Assembly (NCBI RefSeq): GCF_003097355.1
Contig: NZ_PYUI01000019.1
Coordinates: 28,260 to 92,259 of the forward strand
Direction: 5' to 3'
Origin: Arthrobacter sp. H-02-3
GTDB taxonomy: Bacteria > Actinomycetota > Actinomycetes > Actinomycetales > Micrococcaceae
DNA: 64,000 nt
A program made the translations under genes and the position numbers. Numbering within the stretch: position 1 is the first letter of the stretch; the number at the start of each line of letters is the position of its first letter. The notes beneath the pieces were generated by a model. That model was not told where the DNA came from and did not search any database. It saw only the letters and a program-made list of their open reading frames with translations. Shown in pieces: positions 32,438-41,072 of the stretch.

Positions 32438-33232
32438 TCAGCGTGGCCGGCGTGCGGCGTGTTCACGCGCCAGTACCGCGTAGGAGTCGTCCGGTGTGCC
32501 AGGCGTGAAGCTGCCGTACTTGCGTTCGACGGCGGTCCGGATCAGGAAGTCGGCCAAGGCCGGGTTCTTGGGGAGCAGCGAGCCGTGCAGGTAGCTCGCC
32601 ACGATGTTGCGGTAGCGGGCGCCTTCCTGGCCGTCGGTGCTGTTGTTGCCGGTGCCTTTGGCCGTGGTTCCGAGCGGCTGCACGCCCGGTCCCAGGGTGG
32701 TCTGGCCGCTGTGGTTCTCGTAGCCGAGGATGTTGCCGAACTCGGGGGAGGAGACGGTGACGTTGCCGATCAGGCGTTCGTCGGTGCCGTGGGTCTCCAC
32801 GTCCAGGATGCCGATGCCGGGGATGACGGAGCCCAGCCGGGTCTTGAAGAACTTGCCGAAGAGCTGGTAGAGCCCGCAGATCACGAGCATCGGGGTGCCG
32901 TCCTCGGCCAGTTGCTTCAGCGTGGACTCGCGGGAGAGAAGGTCATCCTGGATGACGAGCTGTCCACTGTCCTGCCCGCCGCCGCCCACAATGAGGTCCA
33001 CGTCCGCGGGGAACGGGTCGCCGACGTTGTATTCGAGCAGTTCCGGGGTGTAGCCGTGCCAGCGCAGCCGCTGGGCCAGGACCAGGGCGTTGCCCCAGTC
33101 GCCGTAGATGTTCATGTCCCGCGGGTAGAGCTGCAGGACCCGGATGGTTCCCTTGCCCGGGGCGGCGGCGTCTTCGGGCGGGAGCTCGTGCCCGAAGGAG
33201 AGCTCGTGCGATTCCGGGGACTGGGGGGTCAT
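32438..33232 (-). CDS. gatD: Lipid II isoglutaminyl synthase, glutaminase subunit
   Basis: 264-residue class I glutamine amidotransferase of the CobB/CobQ-like type that supplies ammonia to MurT for amidation of D-glutamate in peptidoglycan lipid II. The nucleophile cysteine lies in MLVICGLYQLFGKFF near residue 120 and the partner histidine in YLHGSLLPKNP near residue 218. The N-terminal region (residues 1-28) is low complexity and family-atypical. The ATG overlaps the murT stop by 4 bp (ATGA), the usual gene coupling for this enzyme pair. It is cytoplasmic, acting at the membrane face with MurT. Confidence 0.93.
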   Translation of the reverse strand: MTPQSPESHELSFGHELPPEDAAAPGKGTIRVLQLYPRDMNIYGDWGNALVLAQRLRWHGYTPELLEYNVGDPFPADVDLIVGGGGQDSGQLVIQDDLLSRESTLKQLAEDGTPMLVICGLYQLFGKFFKTRLGSVIPGIGILDVETHGTDERLIGNVTVSSPEFGNILGYENHSGQTTLGPGVQPLGTTAKGTGNNSTDGQEGARYRNIVASYLHGSLLPKNPALADFLIRTAVERKYGSFTPGTPDDSYAVLAREHAARRPR

Positions 33233-34518
33233 GAGACCACCTCCACTGTGGTGATTTTGGACAGCTCGCGGCGGATGGCCAGCATGGCCGTATACGTGCA
33301 GAAAACCCGTTTCGGCTTGCCCTGGGCGCCGCGGATGAACGCGGCCAGCGCCGGCGCGATCTCCGTGTCGACGGCGCCGATGGCGACGTCGTCATACTGC
33401 AGGCGCAGCGCCATGTCGTAGGCGCGGGAGCCCGTGAGCTGGTCCACGCCGCCATCGCGGAGGGTGTCGAATTCGACGTCCCACAGCCAGGACATGTCCC
33501 GGCCGTCGGCGTAGTTGTCGTTGATGGCAATCATCGTGGCGTACCCGGCGGCCGGGAAGGATTTCAGGCCGAGCCGGAAGCCGCTGGGGTTCTTGACCAG
33601 CACCAGCTCCAGCGGCAGGCCATCGACCACAAGGCTCTCGCCGCGGCCGAACGCCGGCGCCACCTGGGACAGCGCTGTGAGCAGTCCTGCCTGGTCGGTG
33701 CCCGTGCCGCGGGCCCCTGAAATCGCCCGGGCCAGGGTCAGCGCGGCGGCGGCGTTGAAGATGTTGTAGACGCCGCGTAGCTTCATCGCCGTGGTGACCG
33801 TCCCGCCGTCGTACTCGAAATCGGCGTCATCGACGCCCACGCGGCGCAGCACGACGTCGGCGGCCGGCCGGGCGGGGGCGGCCGGGACCGGGCTCCCCGG
33901 GGCCGCACGCATGTCGTCGTCGTTGGGGAAGGTGCTCAGGAGGGAATCGTCCAGCCCGAAGTAGAGCACCTCCGGCCCGTCCAGGGTCGCCGCGATCCGG
34001 GCGACGCGGGGGTCTTCCCGGTTCAGGACAACGGTGCCGGTGGTTTTGGCGGCGATGTGCTGGAGGAGCTCGGCGGTTTTGTCGATCTCGCCGAAGCGGT
34101 CCAGCTGGTCCCGGAGGACATTGAGCAGGAGGCTGTAGCGCGGCGGGACCTTGTTCACGAAGTGCACCGCGTGCGCCTCGTCCAGTTCCAGGACCGCGAC
34201 GTCGGCATCCAGCCGGCCGCGCCAGTCCACCTCGCCCAGGAGCGCCGCGGCCACGCCGCGGGTGAAATTGCTGCCGGTGCGGTTCGTGAAGACCTTCAGT
34301 CCCTGGCTCTCCAGCAGTTCCACCACCATCTTCGTGGTGGTCGTCTTCCCGTTCGTGCCACTGACGACGGCGACCCCCAGGGGCAGCGTGGACAGTGTCC
34401 GTTGCATGAAGCCGGGATCGATTTTTTCGACCACAAGCCCGGGAAGGGCCGAGCCTCCGCCCCTGAGCCGGGAGACCCGGCGGACGAGCTTGCCGAGCGG
34501 AACGCTGAAGTAAAGCAT
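33229..34518 (-). CDS. murT: Lipid II isoglutaminyl synthase, Mur-ligase subunit
   Basis: 429-residue Mur-ligase-type ATPase that activates the glutamate of lipid II for amidation. The P-loop SGTNGKTTTTKMV is near residue 53, followed by NFTRGVAAALLG, DVAVLELDEAHAVHFV and PRYSLLLNVLRDQLDRFGE, typical of MurT. The C-terminal MurT domain (NPSGFRLGLKSFP, then WLWDVEFD) is complete. Note that in Gram-positive cocci a Cys4 zinc ribbon interrupts the middle domain; here the region near residue 225-250 is Pro/Ala-rich and the whole protein has only one cysteine (FCTYTAM), so the ribbon is absent. ATG at 34518 (MLYFSVPLGKL) is the preferred start. It diverges from pdxT. Confidence 0.93.
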   Translation of the reverse strand: MLYFSVPLGKLVRRVSRLRGGGSALPGLVVEKIDPGFMQRTLSTLPLGVAVVSGTNGKTTTTKMVVELLESQGLKVFTNRTGSNFTRGVAAALLGEVDWRGRLDADVAVLELDEAHAVHFVNKVPPRYSLLLNVLRDQLDRFGEIDKTAELLQHIAAKTTGTVVLNREDPRVARIAATLDGPEVLYFGLDDSLLSTFPNDDDMRAAPGSPVPAAPARPAADVVLRRVGVDDADFEYDGGTVTTAMKLRGVYNIFNAAAALTLARAISGARGTGTDQAGLLTALSQVAPAFGRGESLVVDGLPLELVLVKNPSGFRLGLKSFPAAGYATMIAINDNYADGRDMSWLWDVEFDTLRDGGVDQLTGSRAYDMALRLQYDDVAIGAVDTEIAPALAAFIRGAQGKPKRVFCTYTAMLAIRRELSKITTVEVVS

Positions 34519-34610
34519 GCTCTGTAATATATCCCAGCAGAGGCATGGAACCCGGACGCCGGGGCCCGTTGCATGCGTCCCCGGCAGTCGCGGCACATTA
34601 TGCTGTGGGG

Positions 34611-35312
34611 ATGACCACCCCCTCTATTTCCCCTGAATCCCGCGCGGGAACAGGGCTCCGGATCGGCGTCCTGGCGCTTCAGGGCGATTTCCGGGAGCAC
34701 CTGCATGCCGTTGAGGCCGCCGGCGCCTCGGGCGTCGGGGTCCGCCGCCCCGCCGAACTTGACGGCCTGGACGGACTCATCATCCCCGGCGGCGAGTCGA
34801 CCACGATCGACAAGCTCTCCAGGATCTTCGGACTCCGCGATCCGCTGCGCGAGCGCATCCGGGCCGGCCTGCCCGTCTACGGCTCCTGCGCCGGCATGAT
34901 CCTGCTCGCGGACGAGATCGCGGACCCCGCGACGGATCTCGCCGGGAACCCGCAGCAGACCTTCGGCGGGCTCGACATCACCGTCCGCCGCAACGCCTTC
35001 GGCCGGCAGCGGGAGTCCTTCGAGACGGACCTCGACTTCAAGGGGCTGGAGTTCAGCGCCGACGCCGGTGCCGTGGCTCCGGTCCACGCCGTCTTCATCC
35101 GCGGTCCCTGGGTGGAGCGCGTCGGCGAGGGCGTCGAAGTCCTGGCCCAGGTGGAACCCTCCAAAGCCGGCCACCCCGAGTCGTTGGACGGGACGGCTAG
35201 AATTGTTGCTGTGCGTTCCGGCCAGCTGCTGGCGACCTCCTTCCACCCGGAAGTGACAGGGGAAAAACGCGTGCACGAACTGTTTATTCGAATGATCAGA
35301 GGAGAAGCGTAA
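34611..35312 (+). CDS. pdxT: Pyridoxal 5'-phosphate synthase glutaminase subunit
   Basis: 233-residue glutaminase that feeds ammonia to PdxS. The oxyanion region is IIPGGESTTIDKL near residue 58, the nucleophile cysteine is in YGSCAGMILLADE near residue 92, and the His-Glu pair is in SFHPEVTGEKRVHELF near residue 208. The first 17 residues (MTTPSISPESRAGTGLR) are a variable N-terminus. ATG at 34611 is preferred over an upstream frame opening at 34545. It diverges from murT with 92 bp between starts and is followed 3 bp later by the yebC start. It is separated from pdxS by 8 kb. Confidence 0.94.
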   Translation: MTTPSISPESRAGTGLRIGVLALQGDFREHLHAVEAAGASGVGVRRPAELDGLDGLIIPGGESTTIDKLSRIFGLRDPLRERIRAGLPVYGSCAGMILLADEIADPATDLAGNPQQTFGGLDITVRRNAFGRQRESFETDLDFKGLEFSADAGAVAPVHAVFIRGPWVERVGEGVEVLAQVEPSKAGHPESLDGTARIVAVRSGQLLATSFHPEVTGEKRVHELFIRMIRGEA

Positions 35313-35315
35313 AGC

Positions 35316-36071
35316 ATGTCAGGCCACTCCAAATGGGCGACGACCAAGCACAAGAAGGCCATCCTCGATAGCCGTCGGGCCAAGTCCTTCGCCAAGCTGA
35401 TCAAGAACATCGAAGTCGCCGCGCGCATGGGCGGCCCGGACCTTGCCGGCAACCCGAGCCTGGAACTCGCTGTCACCAAGGCCAAGAAGACCTCGGTGCC
35501 TGCTGACAACATCGACCGCGCCATCAAGCGCGGAGCCGGCCTCACCGGCGAGGTCGTCGACTACACCGAGATCATGTACGAGTGCCGCGGCCCGCAGGGT
35601 TCCGCACTGCTGATCGAGTGCCTCACGGACAACAAGAACCGCGCCGCCTCCGAGGTCCGCCTCGCCATCTCCCGCAACGGCGGCACGATCGCCGACCCCG
35701 GTTCGGTCAGCTACCTCTTCAGCCGCAAGGGCGTCGTCTCGCTGCCGAAGAACGGCCTGAGCGAGGACGACGTCCTGATGGCGGTCCTCGACGCCGGTGC
35801 CGAGGAAGTCAAGGACAACGGCGACAGCTTCGAGATCCACTCCGAGCCCACCGACCTGCAGGCCATCCGTGACGCACTCAAGGAAGCGGGAATCGAATAC
35901 GACACCGACGAGGCCGAGTTTGTGCCCTCGATGCAGGTGCCGCTGGACCTCGACGCCGCCAAGAAGTTCATGAAGCTCGTCGATGCCCTGGAGGAACTCG
36001 ACGACGTCCAGAACGTTTACAGCAACGCCGACCTCAGCGACGAAGTGCAGGCCGCGCTGGAAGCCGAGTGA
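35316..36071 (+). CDS. yebC: YebC/PmpR family regulatory protein (TACO1-like)
   Basis: 251-residue YebC family protein. It opens with the highly conserved MSGHSKWATTKHKKAILDSR and includes NPSLELAVTKAKKTSVPADN and IERAIKRGAG-like residues (here IDRAIKRGAGLTG), GGTIADPGSVSYLF and LEELDDVQNVYSNADL at the C-terminus. Family members have been described as transcriptional regulators and more recently as translation factors that help ribosomes with difficult nascent sequences; which applies here is unknown. It starts 3 bp after pdxT and precedes ruvC, a typical actinobacterial order. Confidence 0.96.
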   Translation: MSGHSKWATTKHKKAILDSRRAKSFAKLIKNIEVAARMGGPDLAGNPSLELAVTKAKKTSVPADNIDRAIKRGAGLTGEVVDYTEIMYECRGPQGSALLIECLTDNKNRAASEVRLAISRNGGTIADPGSVSYLFSRKGVVSLPKNGLSEDDVLMAVLDAGAEEVKDNGDSFEIHSEPTDLQAIRDALKEAGIEYDTDEAEFVPSMQVPLDLDAAKKFMKLVDALEELDDVQNVYSNADLSDEVQAALEAE

Positions 36072-36116
36072 CCCGCTCAGCTCGTGATTTTGAGGCCCGG
36101 TCTTGACGGACCCAGC

Positions 36117-36695
36117 GTGACGCTGCGCGTCCTGGGCGTTGACCCGGGCCTCACCCGTTGCGGCATCGGTGTGGTCGACGTCGAAAAGAACCGGCGCGCC
36201 ACGATGGTGGCGTTCGGCGTCGTGGGAACCTCGCCCGAGGAGAGCCTGGACCAGCGCCTGCTCGTCATTGCCACGTCCATCGACGAATGGCTGGACCTTT
36301 ACGAACCGCACGTCCTCGCCGTGGAACGGGTCTTTTCCCAGCTCAACGTCAGCACCGTCATGGGTGTGGCCCAGGCCTCCGGCGTGGTCATCGCGGCCGC
36401 CGCGCGCCGCGGCATCCCGGTGGCGCTGCACACGCCGTCGGAAGTCAAGGCCGCCGTCACGGGAAGCGGTACCTCCAACAAGGACGCCGTCACCAAGCTG
36501 GTGACCAAGATCCTCCGGCTGGATGCGCCGCCGCGCCCGGCCGACGCCGCCGACGCCCTCGCCCTGGCCATCACCCACGCTTGGCGTGCCGGGAGCGGGG
36601 CCGCGGTCGCGACCACGGGGCCGGGGAGCCAGTCCCTCACCCCGGCCCAGCGGGCGTGGGCCGAGGCGGAGGCAAAAGCGCGCCGTGCGCGCTGA
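36117..36695 (+). CDS. ruvC: Holliday junction resolvase RuvC
   Basis: 192-residue endonuclease that cuts Holliday junctions. Catalytic acids: aspartate in RVLGVDPGLTRCG (residue about 8), glutamate in VLAVERVFSQ (about residue 70), and the Asp pair in RPADAADALALAI near residue 143. The start is GTG 36117 (VTLRVLGVDPG), which matches family N-termini. An earlier GTG at 36084 would add 11 residues. It is followed by ruvA after a 99-bp gap containing a weak SOS-like box. The C-terminus (AQRAWAEAEAKARRAR) is a basic helix often seen in actinobacterial RuvC. Confidence 0.95.
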   Translation: MTLRVLGVDPGLTRCGIGVVDVEKNRRATMVAFGVVGTSPEESLDQRLLVIATSIDEWLDLYEPHVLAVERVFSQLNVSTVMGVAQASGVVIAAAARRGIPVALHTPSEVKAAVTGSGTSNKDAVTKLVTKILRLDAPPRPADAADALALAITHAWRAGSGAAVATTGPGSQSLTPAQRAWAEAEAKARRAR

Positions 36696-36720
36696 ATGTC
36701 CGCGCCGCTTGCTACGCTAT

Positions 36721-36736
36721 TCGTAGATATGTTCGG
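36721..36736. promoter_or_regulatory. Weak SOS-like box upstream of ruvA
   Basis: TCGTAGATATGTTCGG matches the LexA consensus TCGAAC-N4-GTTCGA at 9 of 12 fixed positions, with the right half-site (GTTCG) strongest. It lies 58 bp before ruvA in the only sizeable gap of the ruvCAB cluster. It could allow a separate damage-induced ruvAB transcript. Confidence 0.5.
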
Positions 36737-36794
36737 ATAACCGGGTTGCCCTTCTTTATTTGCCCGGTTTCGCTGTAACCCCAGGAGCCCGGCT

Positions 36795-37439
36795 TTGATC
36801 AGTTTTCTTCGCGGAACCGTAGCGCATGTTGGCCTGTCCTCCGCCGTGATCGACCTCAACGGGGCCGGCATGAGCGTCAACGCCACGCCGCAGACCCTCA
36901 GCAGCCTCCGGGTGGGGGACGAAGGCAAGCTGTTCACGTCCCTGATCGTGCGCGAGGACTCGCTGACGCTCTTCGGCTTCGCGAGCGACGACGAGCGGGA
37001 AGTGTTTGATGTCCTGCTCAGCGTCAGCGGCGTCGGACCCCGCCTCGCACTGGCCGTGCTGGCCGTCCACGAACCCGAAGCCATCCGGGTGGCCGCCCAC
37101 TCAGGCGACGGCAAGGCCTTCACGAAGGTCCCGGGCATCGGACCCAAGGTGGCCGGCCGGATTGTGCTGGAACTCGCCGGCAAGCTCGTACCTCACGGCA
37201 CCGCGGGTGCATCGGTCCCGTCGGTGTCCGCCGAGTCCGTCTGGAAGCCGCAGGTCATCGCGGCGATGACCAGCCTTGGCTGGTCCGAAAAGGATGCCGC
37301 CGCCAGCATCGACAAATCACTCGCCGATTCCCCCGAACTGGCCGCCAACGGCAACGTGGCGGAAATCCTCCGCGCAACCCTGCGGTGGCTGGGCCAGGAC
37401 GGCGCCCGCGCCGGGAACCGGGTAGGCGCGCGTGGCTGA
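36795..37439 (+). CDS. ruvA: Holliday junction branch migration protein RuvA
   Basis: 214-residue DNA-binding subunit of RuvAB. Domain I (OB fold) starts ISFLRGTVAHVGLSSAVIDL. Two helix-hairpin-helix motifs follow: LSVSGVGPRLALAVLAV near residue 77 and FTKVPGIGPKVAGRIVLEL near residue 112. A flexible linker leads to domain III (residues about 155-200), which contacts RuvB. The start is TTG at 36795 with AGGAG at 36783-36787. It overlaps ruvB by 8 bp. Confidence 0.95.
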   Translation: MISFLRGTVAHVGLSSAVIDLNGAGMSVNATPQTLSSLRVGDEGKLFTSLIVREDSLTLFGFASDDEREVFDVLLSVSGVGPRLALAVLAVHEPEAIRVAAHSGDGKAFTKVPGIGPKVAGRIVLELAGKLVPHGTAGASVPSVSAESVWKPQVIAAMTSLGWSEKDAAASIDKSLADSPELAANGNVAEILRATLRWLGQDGARAGNRVGARG

Positions 37440-38556
37440 GCCGTCGATTGTCACCGGGGGAGAGGAGCCGGAGGAGCGCGCCATCGAAGCCGCGTTGCGG
37501 CCCAAGAACCTCCACGACTTCGTCGGCCAGCACCGCGTCCGGAAGCAGCTGTCCCTCGTCCTGGAAGCCTCGCGCATGCGAGGCCGCAGCGCGGACCATG
37601 TGTTGCTCTCGGGTCCGCCGGGCCTGGGCAAGACGACGCTGTCCATGATCATCGCCGCCGAAATGAACGTTCCGCTGCGGATCAGCAGCGGGCCGGCCAT
37701 CCAGCACGCCGGCGACCTCGCGGCCATCCTGTCCTCGCTCTCCGAGGGCGAAGTCCTGTTCCTGGACGAAATCCACCGCATGTCCCGGCCGGCAGAGGAA
37801 ATGCTGTACATGGCCATGGAGGACTTCCGGGTCGACATCGTCGTCGGCAAGGGCGCCGGCGCCACCGCGATCCCGCTGGAGCTGCCGCCTTTCACCCTGG
37901 TCGGAGCCACCACGCGGGCCGGCCTGCTTCCCGGGCCGCTGCGTGACCGCTTCGGCTTCACCGGCCACCTCGAGTTCTACTCCGTCGAGGAGCTGGAACT
38001 CGTCCTGCGCCGTTCGGCCGGGCTGCTGGATTTGAAGGTCAACTCGGCAGGATTCAGCGAGATCGCCGGACGGTCCCGGGGCACGCCGCGCATCGCCAAC
38101 CGGCTCCTGCGGCGGGTCCGTGACTGGGCGCTCGTGCACGGCATCGAACAAATCGATGCCCGGGCGGCGTCCGCGGCCCTGGACATGTACGAGGTGGACA
38201 AGCGTGGCCTGGACCGGTTGGACCGTGCTGTCCTGGAAGCCCTCATTACCAAGTTCGGCGGCGGGCCCGTGGGCCTGTCCACCCTCGCGATCGCCGTCGG
38301 CGAGGAAACCGAGACCGTGGAAACGGTCGCCGAGCCCTACCTCGTTCGCGAGGGGCTGCTGGGCCGGACCCCGCGGGGCCGCATTGCGCTGGCGCCGGCA
38401 TGGACCCACTTGGGCTTCGCCGTTCCCGCCGGCGTCTTCGGACAGGACCCGCTGGAATTGTTCCAGACTGACGAGCCGGACGACGCCGCGCAGGGGGAGC
38501 CCGGCGCCGACATCGCTGAGGAAACAGGTCCGGAGCGGATCCGAAATAGCCGCTAA
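37432..38556 (+). CDS. ruvB: Holliday junction branch migration ATPase RuvB
   Basis: 374-residue AAA+ motor driving branch migration. Walker A GPPGLGKTTLS near residue 62, Walker B LFLDEIHRM near residue 110, sensor 1 LVGATTRAGLLPGPLRDRFG near residue 162 (including the arginine finger), and a C-terminal winged-helix domain (GLDRLDRAVLEALITKFGGG). The length is slightly above the family's usual about 340 because of an acidic C-terminal tail (QTDEPDDAAQGEPGADIAEE). GTG start at 37432, inside ruvA. Confidence 0.96.
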   Translation: MAEPSIVTGGEEPEERAIEAALRPKNLHDFVGQHRVRKQLSLVLEASRMRGRSADHVLLSGPPGLGKTTLSMIIAAEMNVPLRISSGPAIQHAGDLAAILSSLSEGEVLFLDEIHRMSRPAEEMLYMAMEDFRVDIVVGKGAGATAIPLELPPFTLVGATTRAGLLPGPLRDRFGFTGHLEFYSVEELELVLRRSAGLLDLKVNSAGFSEIAGRSRGTPRIANRLLRRVRDWALVHGIEQIDARAASAALDMYEVDKRGLDRLDRAVLEALITKFGGGPVGLSTLAIAVGEETETVETVAEPYLVREGLLGRTPRGRIALAPAWTHLGFAVPAGVFGQDPLELFQTDEPDDAAQGEPGADIAEETGPERIRNSR

Positions 38557-38732
38557 CACCCTTCCTCCAGCTTTTCCCTTTAGACTGGTATGACGCTCGG
38601 CACGTTCGGGTTTTGTTTCCGTGGGCGGAGAGCAGGTAGCCGCCGGCGGTTGGGGGATGGTCTCTCTGCCAGCTTGCTGTGCAGGCCTCTGCCGCGCCGC
38701 CCGGAGCAAACGGACGTTGCTGAAAAACAGCT

Positions 38733-39191
38733 ATGCAAGTACAGAACGGAACTTTCCCCTTGGATCCAATGACAATTCTCCTGTTCGTCATGCTCGGCGT
38801 GTTCGTCTTTATGATGTTCCGCCGCAACAAGAAGACGCAGCAGCAGCAGGCGGAGCTCCAGTCGAAGTTCGGCCCCGGTGTCGAGGTCATGACGAGCTTC
38901 GGACTGTTCGGCCGGATCGTCGACATCAATGAAGCGGAGAACAAGGTCACGCTGGAACTCTCCCCGGGCAACACCGCCACCGTGCACCGCCAGTCCGTCA
39001 CCAAGATTGTGGAGCCGGTTGTTGCAGCCGAAGAGCCGACAGTTGTTCCTGACGACGCATCCTCGCTGACCCTTGACAAGCCGGACGCTGAGACGCCGGA
39101 AAGCGCTGCCCCTTTCAACGAGCCGGCCGGCATCGAAACTCCCGAGGAAACCCTGCGCCGCCTCAACGACGAAGGTAAGAAAGACAGCTAG
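38733..39191 (+). CDS. yajC: Preprotein translocase accessory subunit YajC
   Basis: 152-residue single-pass membrane protein of the SecDF-YajC complex. The hydrophobic helix MTILLFVMLGVFVFMMFRRN (residues 13-32) is followed by KKTQQQQAELQSKFGPGVEV and MTSFGLFGRIVDINEAENKV, the conserved small beta domain. The C-terminal third is acidic and disordered. The start could be ATG 38733 (MQVQNGTFPLDP) or ATG 38769 (MTILLF); no strong ribosome site favours either. It precedes secD and secF in the usual order. Confidence 0.93.
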   Translation: MQVQNGTFPLDPMTILLFVMLGVFVFMMFRRNKKTQQQQAELQSKFGPGVEVMTSFGLFGRIVDINEAENKVTLELSPGNTATVHRQSVTKIVEPVVAAEEPTVVPDDASSLTLDKPDAETPESAAPFNEPAGIETPEETLRRLNDEGKKDS

Positions 39192-39296
39192 TCTGCCTAC
39201 CTGAGCTATCCCGCGAAGCAACGGTTGCGGGCATCCGTCGTCGGGGGCCAAGTGCCCGCGTCGGCGGATCCGCCGTAAATAATAGAAAGATCGACA

Positions 39297-41072
39297 ATGG
39301 CACGAACTGGCCCCAAAAACTCAGCCATCAGGATGCTGGTCTGGCTCGGCGTAATCATCGCCGCCATGACGGCCGTCCTGGCGGGCGGCACGATTGCCGG
39401 CCAGGCCAGCTGGGCTCCCAAGCTCGCCCTGGACCTTGAAGGCGGCACACAGATGATCCTGGCGCCCAAGGTTGAGGGCGGTTCGGGCATTACCGAAGAT
39501 CAGCTCAACCAGGCCGTGGCGATCATCCGTCAGCGCGTGGACGGCTCGGGCGTCGCGGAAGCGGAAATCAGCACGCAGTCCGGCCGCAACGTCGTGGTCA
39601 GCCTCCCGGGAACTCCTGCCAAGGAAACCCGCGCCCTGATCCAGGCTTCCGCCGACATGAACTTCCGCCCCGTTATCCAGGCTGGCCCCGGCGCGGCGGT
39701 CCCCGAGGCATCCCGGACCCCGGACGCGCAGCTGCCCAAGCCGACGGCCGCGCCTGCCAACAGCAGCGACGAGAACTGGGTTACCCCCGAGATCTACAAG
39801 CAGTTCGAGGCGCTCGACTGTGACAACCCCTCGCAGGACAAGCAGCAGCGCTCCGACCCGACGAAGCCGCTGGTGACCTGCCAGCCGGCCTCGGCGAAGT
39901 CGCCGGCGATCAAGTACATCCTCGGTCCGGTGGAAGTCAAGGGCTCGAACATCAAGTCCTCCTCGTTCCAGCTGCAGCGCGGCGCCCAGGGTGCCGTGAC
40001 CAACGAATGGGCCGTCAACATCCAGTTCGATGATGAGGGTACCGCCAAGTTCAAGGACGTCACCCAGCGCCTGTACCAGTTCTATGCCGCCGGCGGCGGT
40101 GAGTCGGGCTCGGATCCGAAGTCCCAGTTCGCCATCGTCCTGGACGACCAGGTCATCTCCGCCCCGCGTTCCCTGGCTGTCATCACCGATGGCCGCCCGC
40201 AGATCACCGGCGGCTTCACGGAGGATTCCGCGAAGGCCCTCTCCGACCAGCTCCGTTTCGGCGCCCTGCCGATCAGCTTCGAAATCCAAAGCGAACAGCA
40301 GATCTCCGCAACCCTCGGCGGGGAGCAGCTCCGCATGGGCATGCTCGCCGGCCTTATCGGGCTCCTCCTGGTCGCCGTCTACTCGCTGTTTCAGTACCGG
40401 GCCCTGGGCTTCGTGACGCTGGCGTCCCTCGTGATCGCCGGTGTGCTCACGTTCCTGGCCATCGCCATCCTGGGCTGGACCGAAAACTACCGGCTTTCGC
40501 TCGCCGGCGTCGCCGGTCTGATCGTGGCCATCGGCCAAACGGCCGACTCGTTCATCGTCTACTTCGAACGCATCCGAGATGAGCTCCGCGAAGGCCGCGG
40601 CCTGGTCTCGGCCGTGGAGAACGGCTGGAAGCGGGCCAAACGCACCATCCTCGCGTCAAAGGCCGTGAACCTCCTCGCTGCCGTGGTGCTGTTCTTCGTG
40701 GCCGTGGGCAACGTCCGCGGCTTCGCCTTCACCCTCGGTCTCACCGCGATCGCCGACCTCATCGTCGTCTTCATGTTCACGCACCCCACCCTGCAGCTGC
40801 TGGCCCGGACCAAGTTCTTCGGCGAGGGCCACAGGTTCTCGGGTCTGGATCCGAAGCGCCTGGGCGCTGTGCCGCTCTACCGCGGGGCCGGCCGGATCCG
40901 TACTCCGGAAGACAAGCCAGTGGCGGTGGTGCGCGCGAAGAACACGGGTGCAGCCGCAGAGGCCGAGCGCCGGATGACCATCGCAGAACGCCGCCTCGCC
41001 GAAAAGCAGGAGCAGGCACAACAGGCACAGCTCGCCGGTACCTCCAAGAGCGCGTCCAAGGAGGGCAAGTAA
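39297..41072 (+). CDS. secD: Protein translocase subunit SecD
   Basis: 591-residue membrane protein that uses the proton gradient to help export of proteins through SecYEG. It has an N-terminal helix (MLVWLGVIIAAMTAVLAGGT), the P1 domain beginning KLALDLEGGTQMILAPKV and FRPVIQ, a Pro/Ala-rich insert at about 135-200, then five helices with family motifs (QISATLGGEQLRMGMLAGLI, then LLVAVYSLFQYRALGFVTLA and AIGQTADSFIVYFERIRDEL). The extracytoplasmic insert and the 60-residue basic C-terminal extension (AERRMTIAERRLAEKQEQ) are common in actinobacteria. It is followed directly (0 bp) by secF. Confidence 0.96.
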   Translation: MARTGPKNSAIRMLVWLGVIIAAMTAVLAGGTIAGQASWAPKLALDLEGGTQMILAPKVEGGSGITEDQLNQAVAIIRQRVDGSGVAEAEISTQSGRNVVVSLPGTPAKETRALIQASADMNFRPVIQAGPGAAVPEASRTPDAQLPKPTAAPANSSDENWVTPEIYKQFEALDCDNPSQDKQQRSDPTKPLVTCQPASAKSPAIKYILGPVEVKGSNIKSSSFQLQRGAQGAVTNEWAVNIQFDDEGTAKFKDVTQRLYQFYAAGGGESGSDPKSQFAIVLDDQVISAPRSLAVITDGRPQITGGFTEDSAKALSDQLRFGALPISFEIQSEQQISATLGGEQLRMGMLAGLIGLLLVAVYSLFQYRALGFVTLASLVIAGVLTFLAIAILGWTENYRLSLAGVAGLIVAIGQTADSFIVYFERIRDELREGRGLVSAVENGWKRAKRTILASKAVNLLAAVVLFFVAVGNVRGFAFTLGLTAIADLIVVFMFTHPTLQLLARTKFFGEGHRFSGLDPKRLGAVPLYRGAGRIRTPEDKPVAVVRAKNTGAAAEAERRMTIAERRLAEKQEQAQQAQLAGTSKSASKEGK

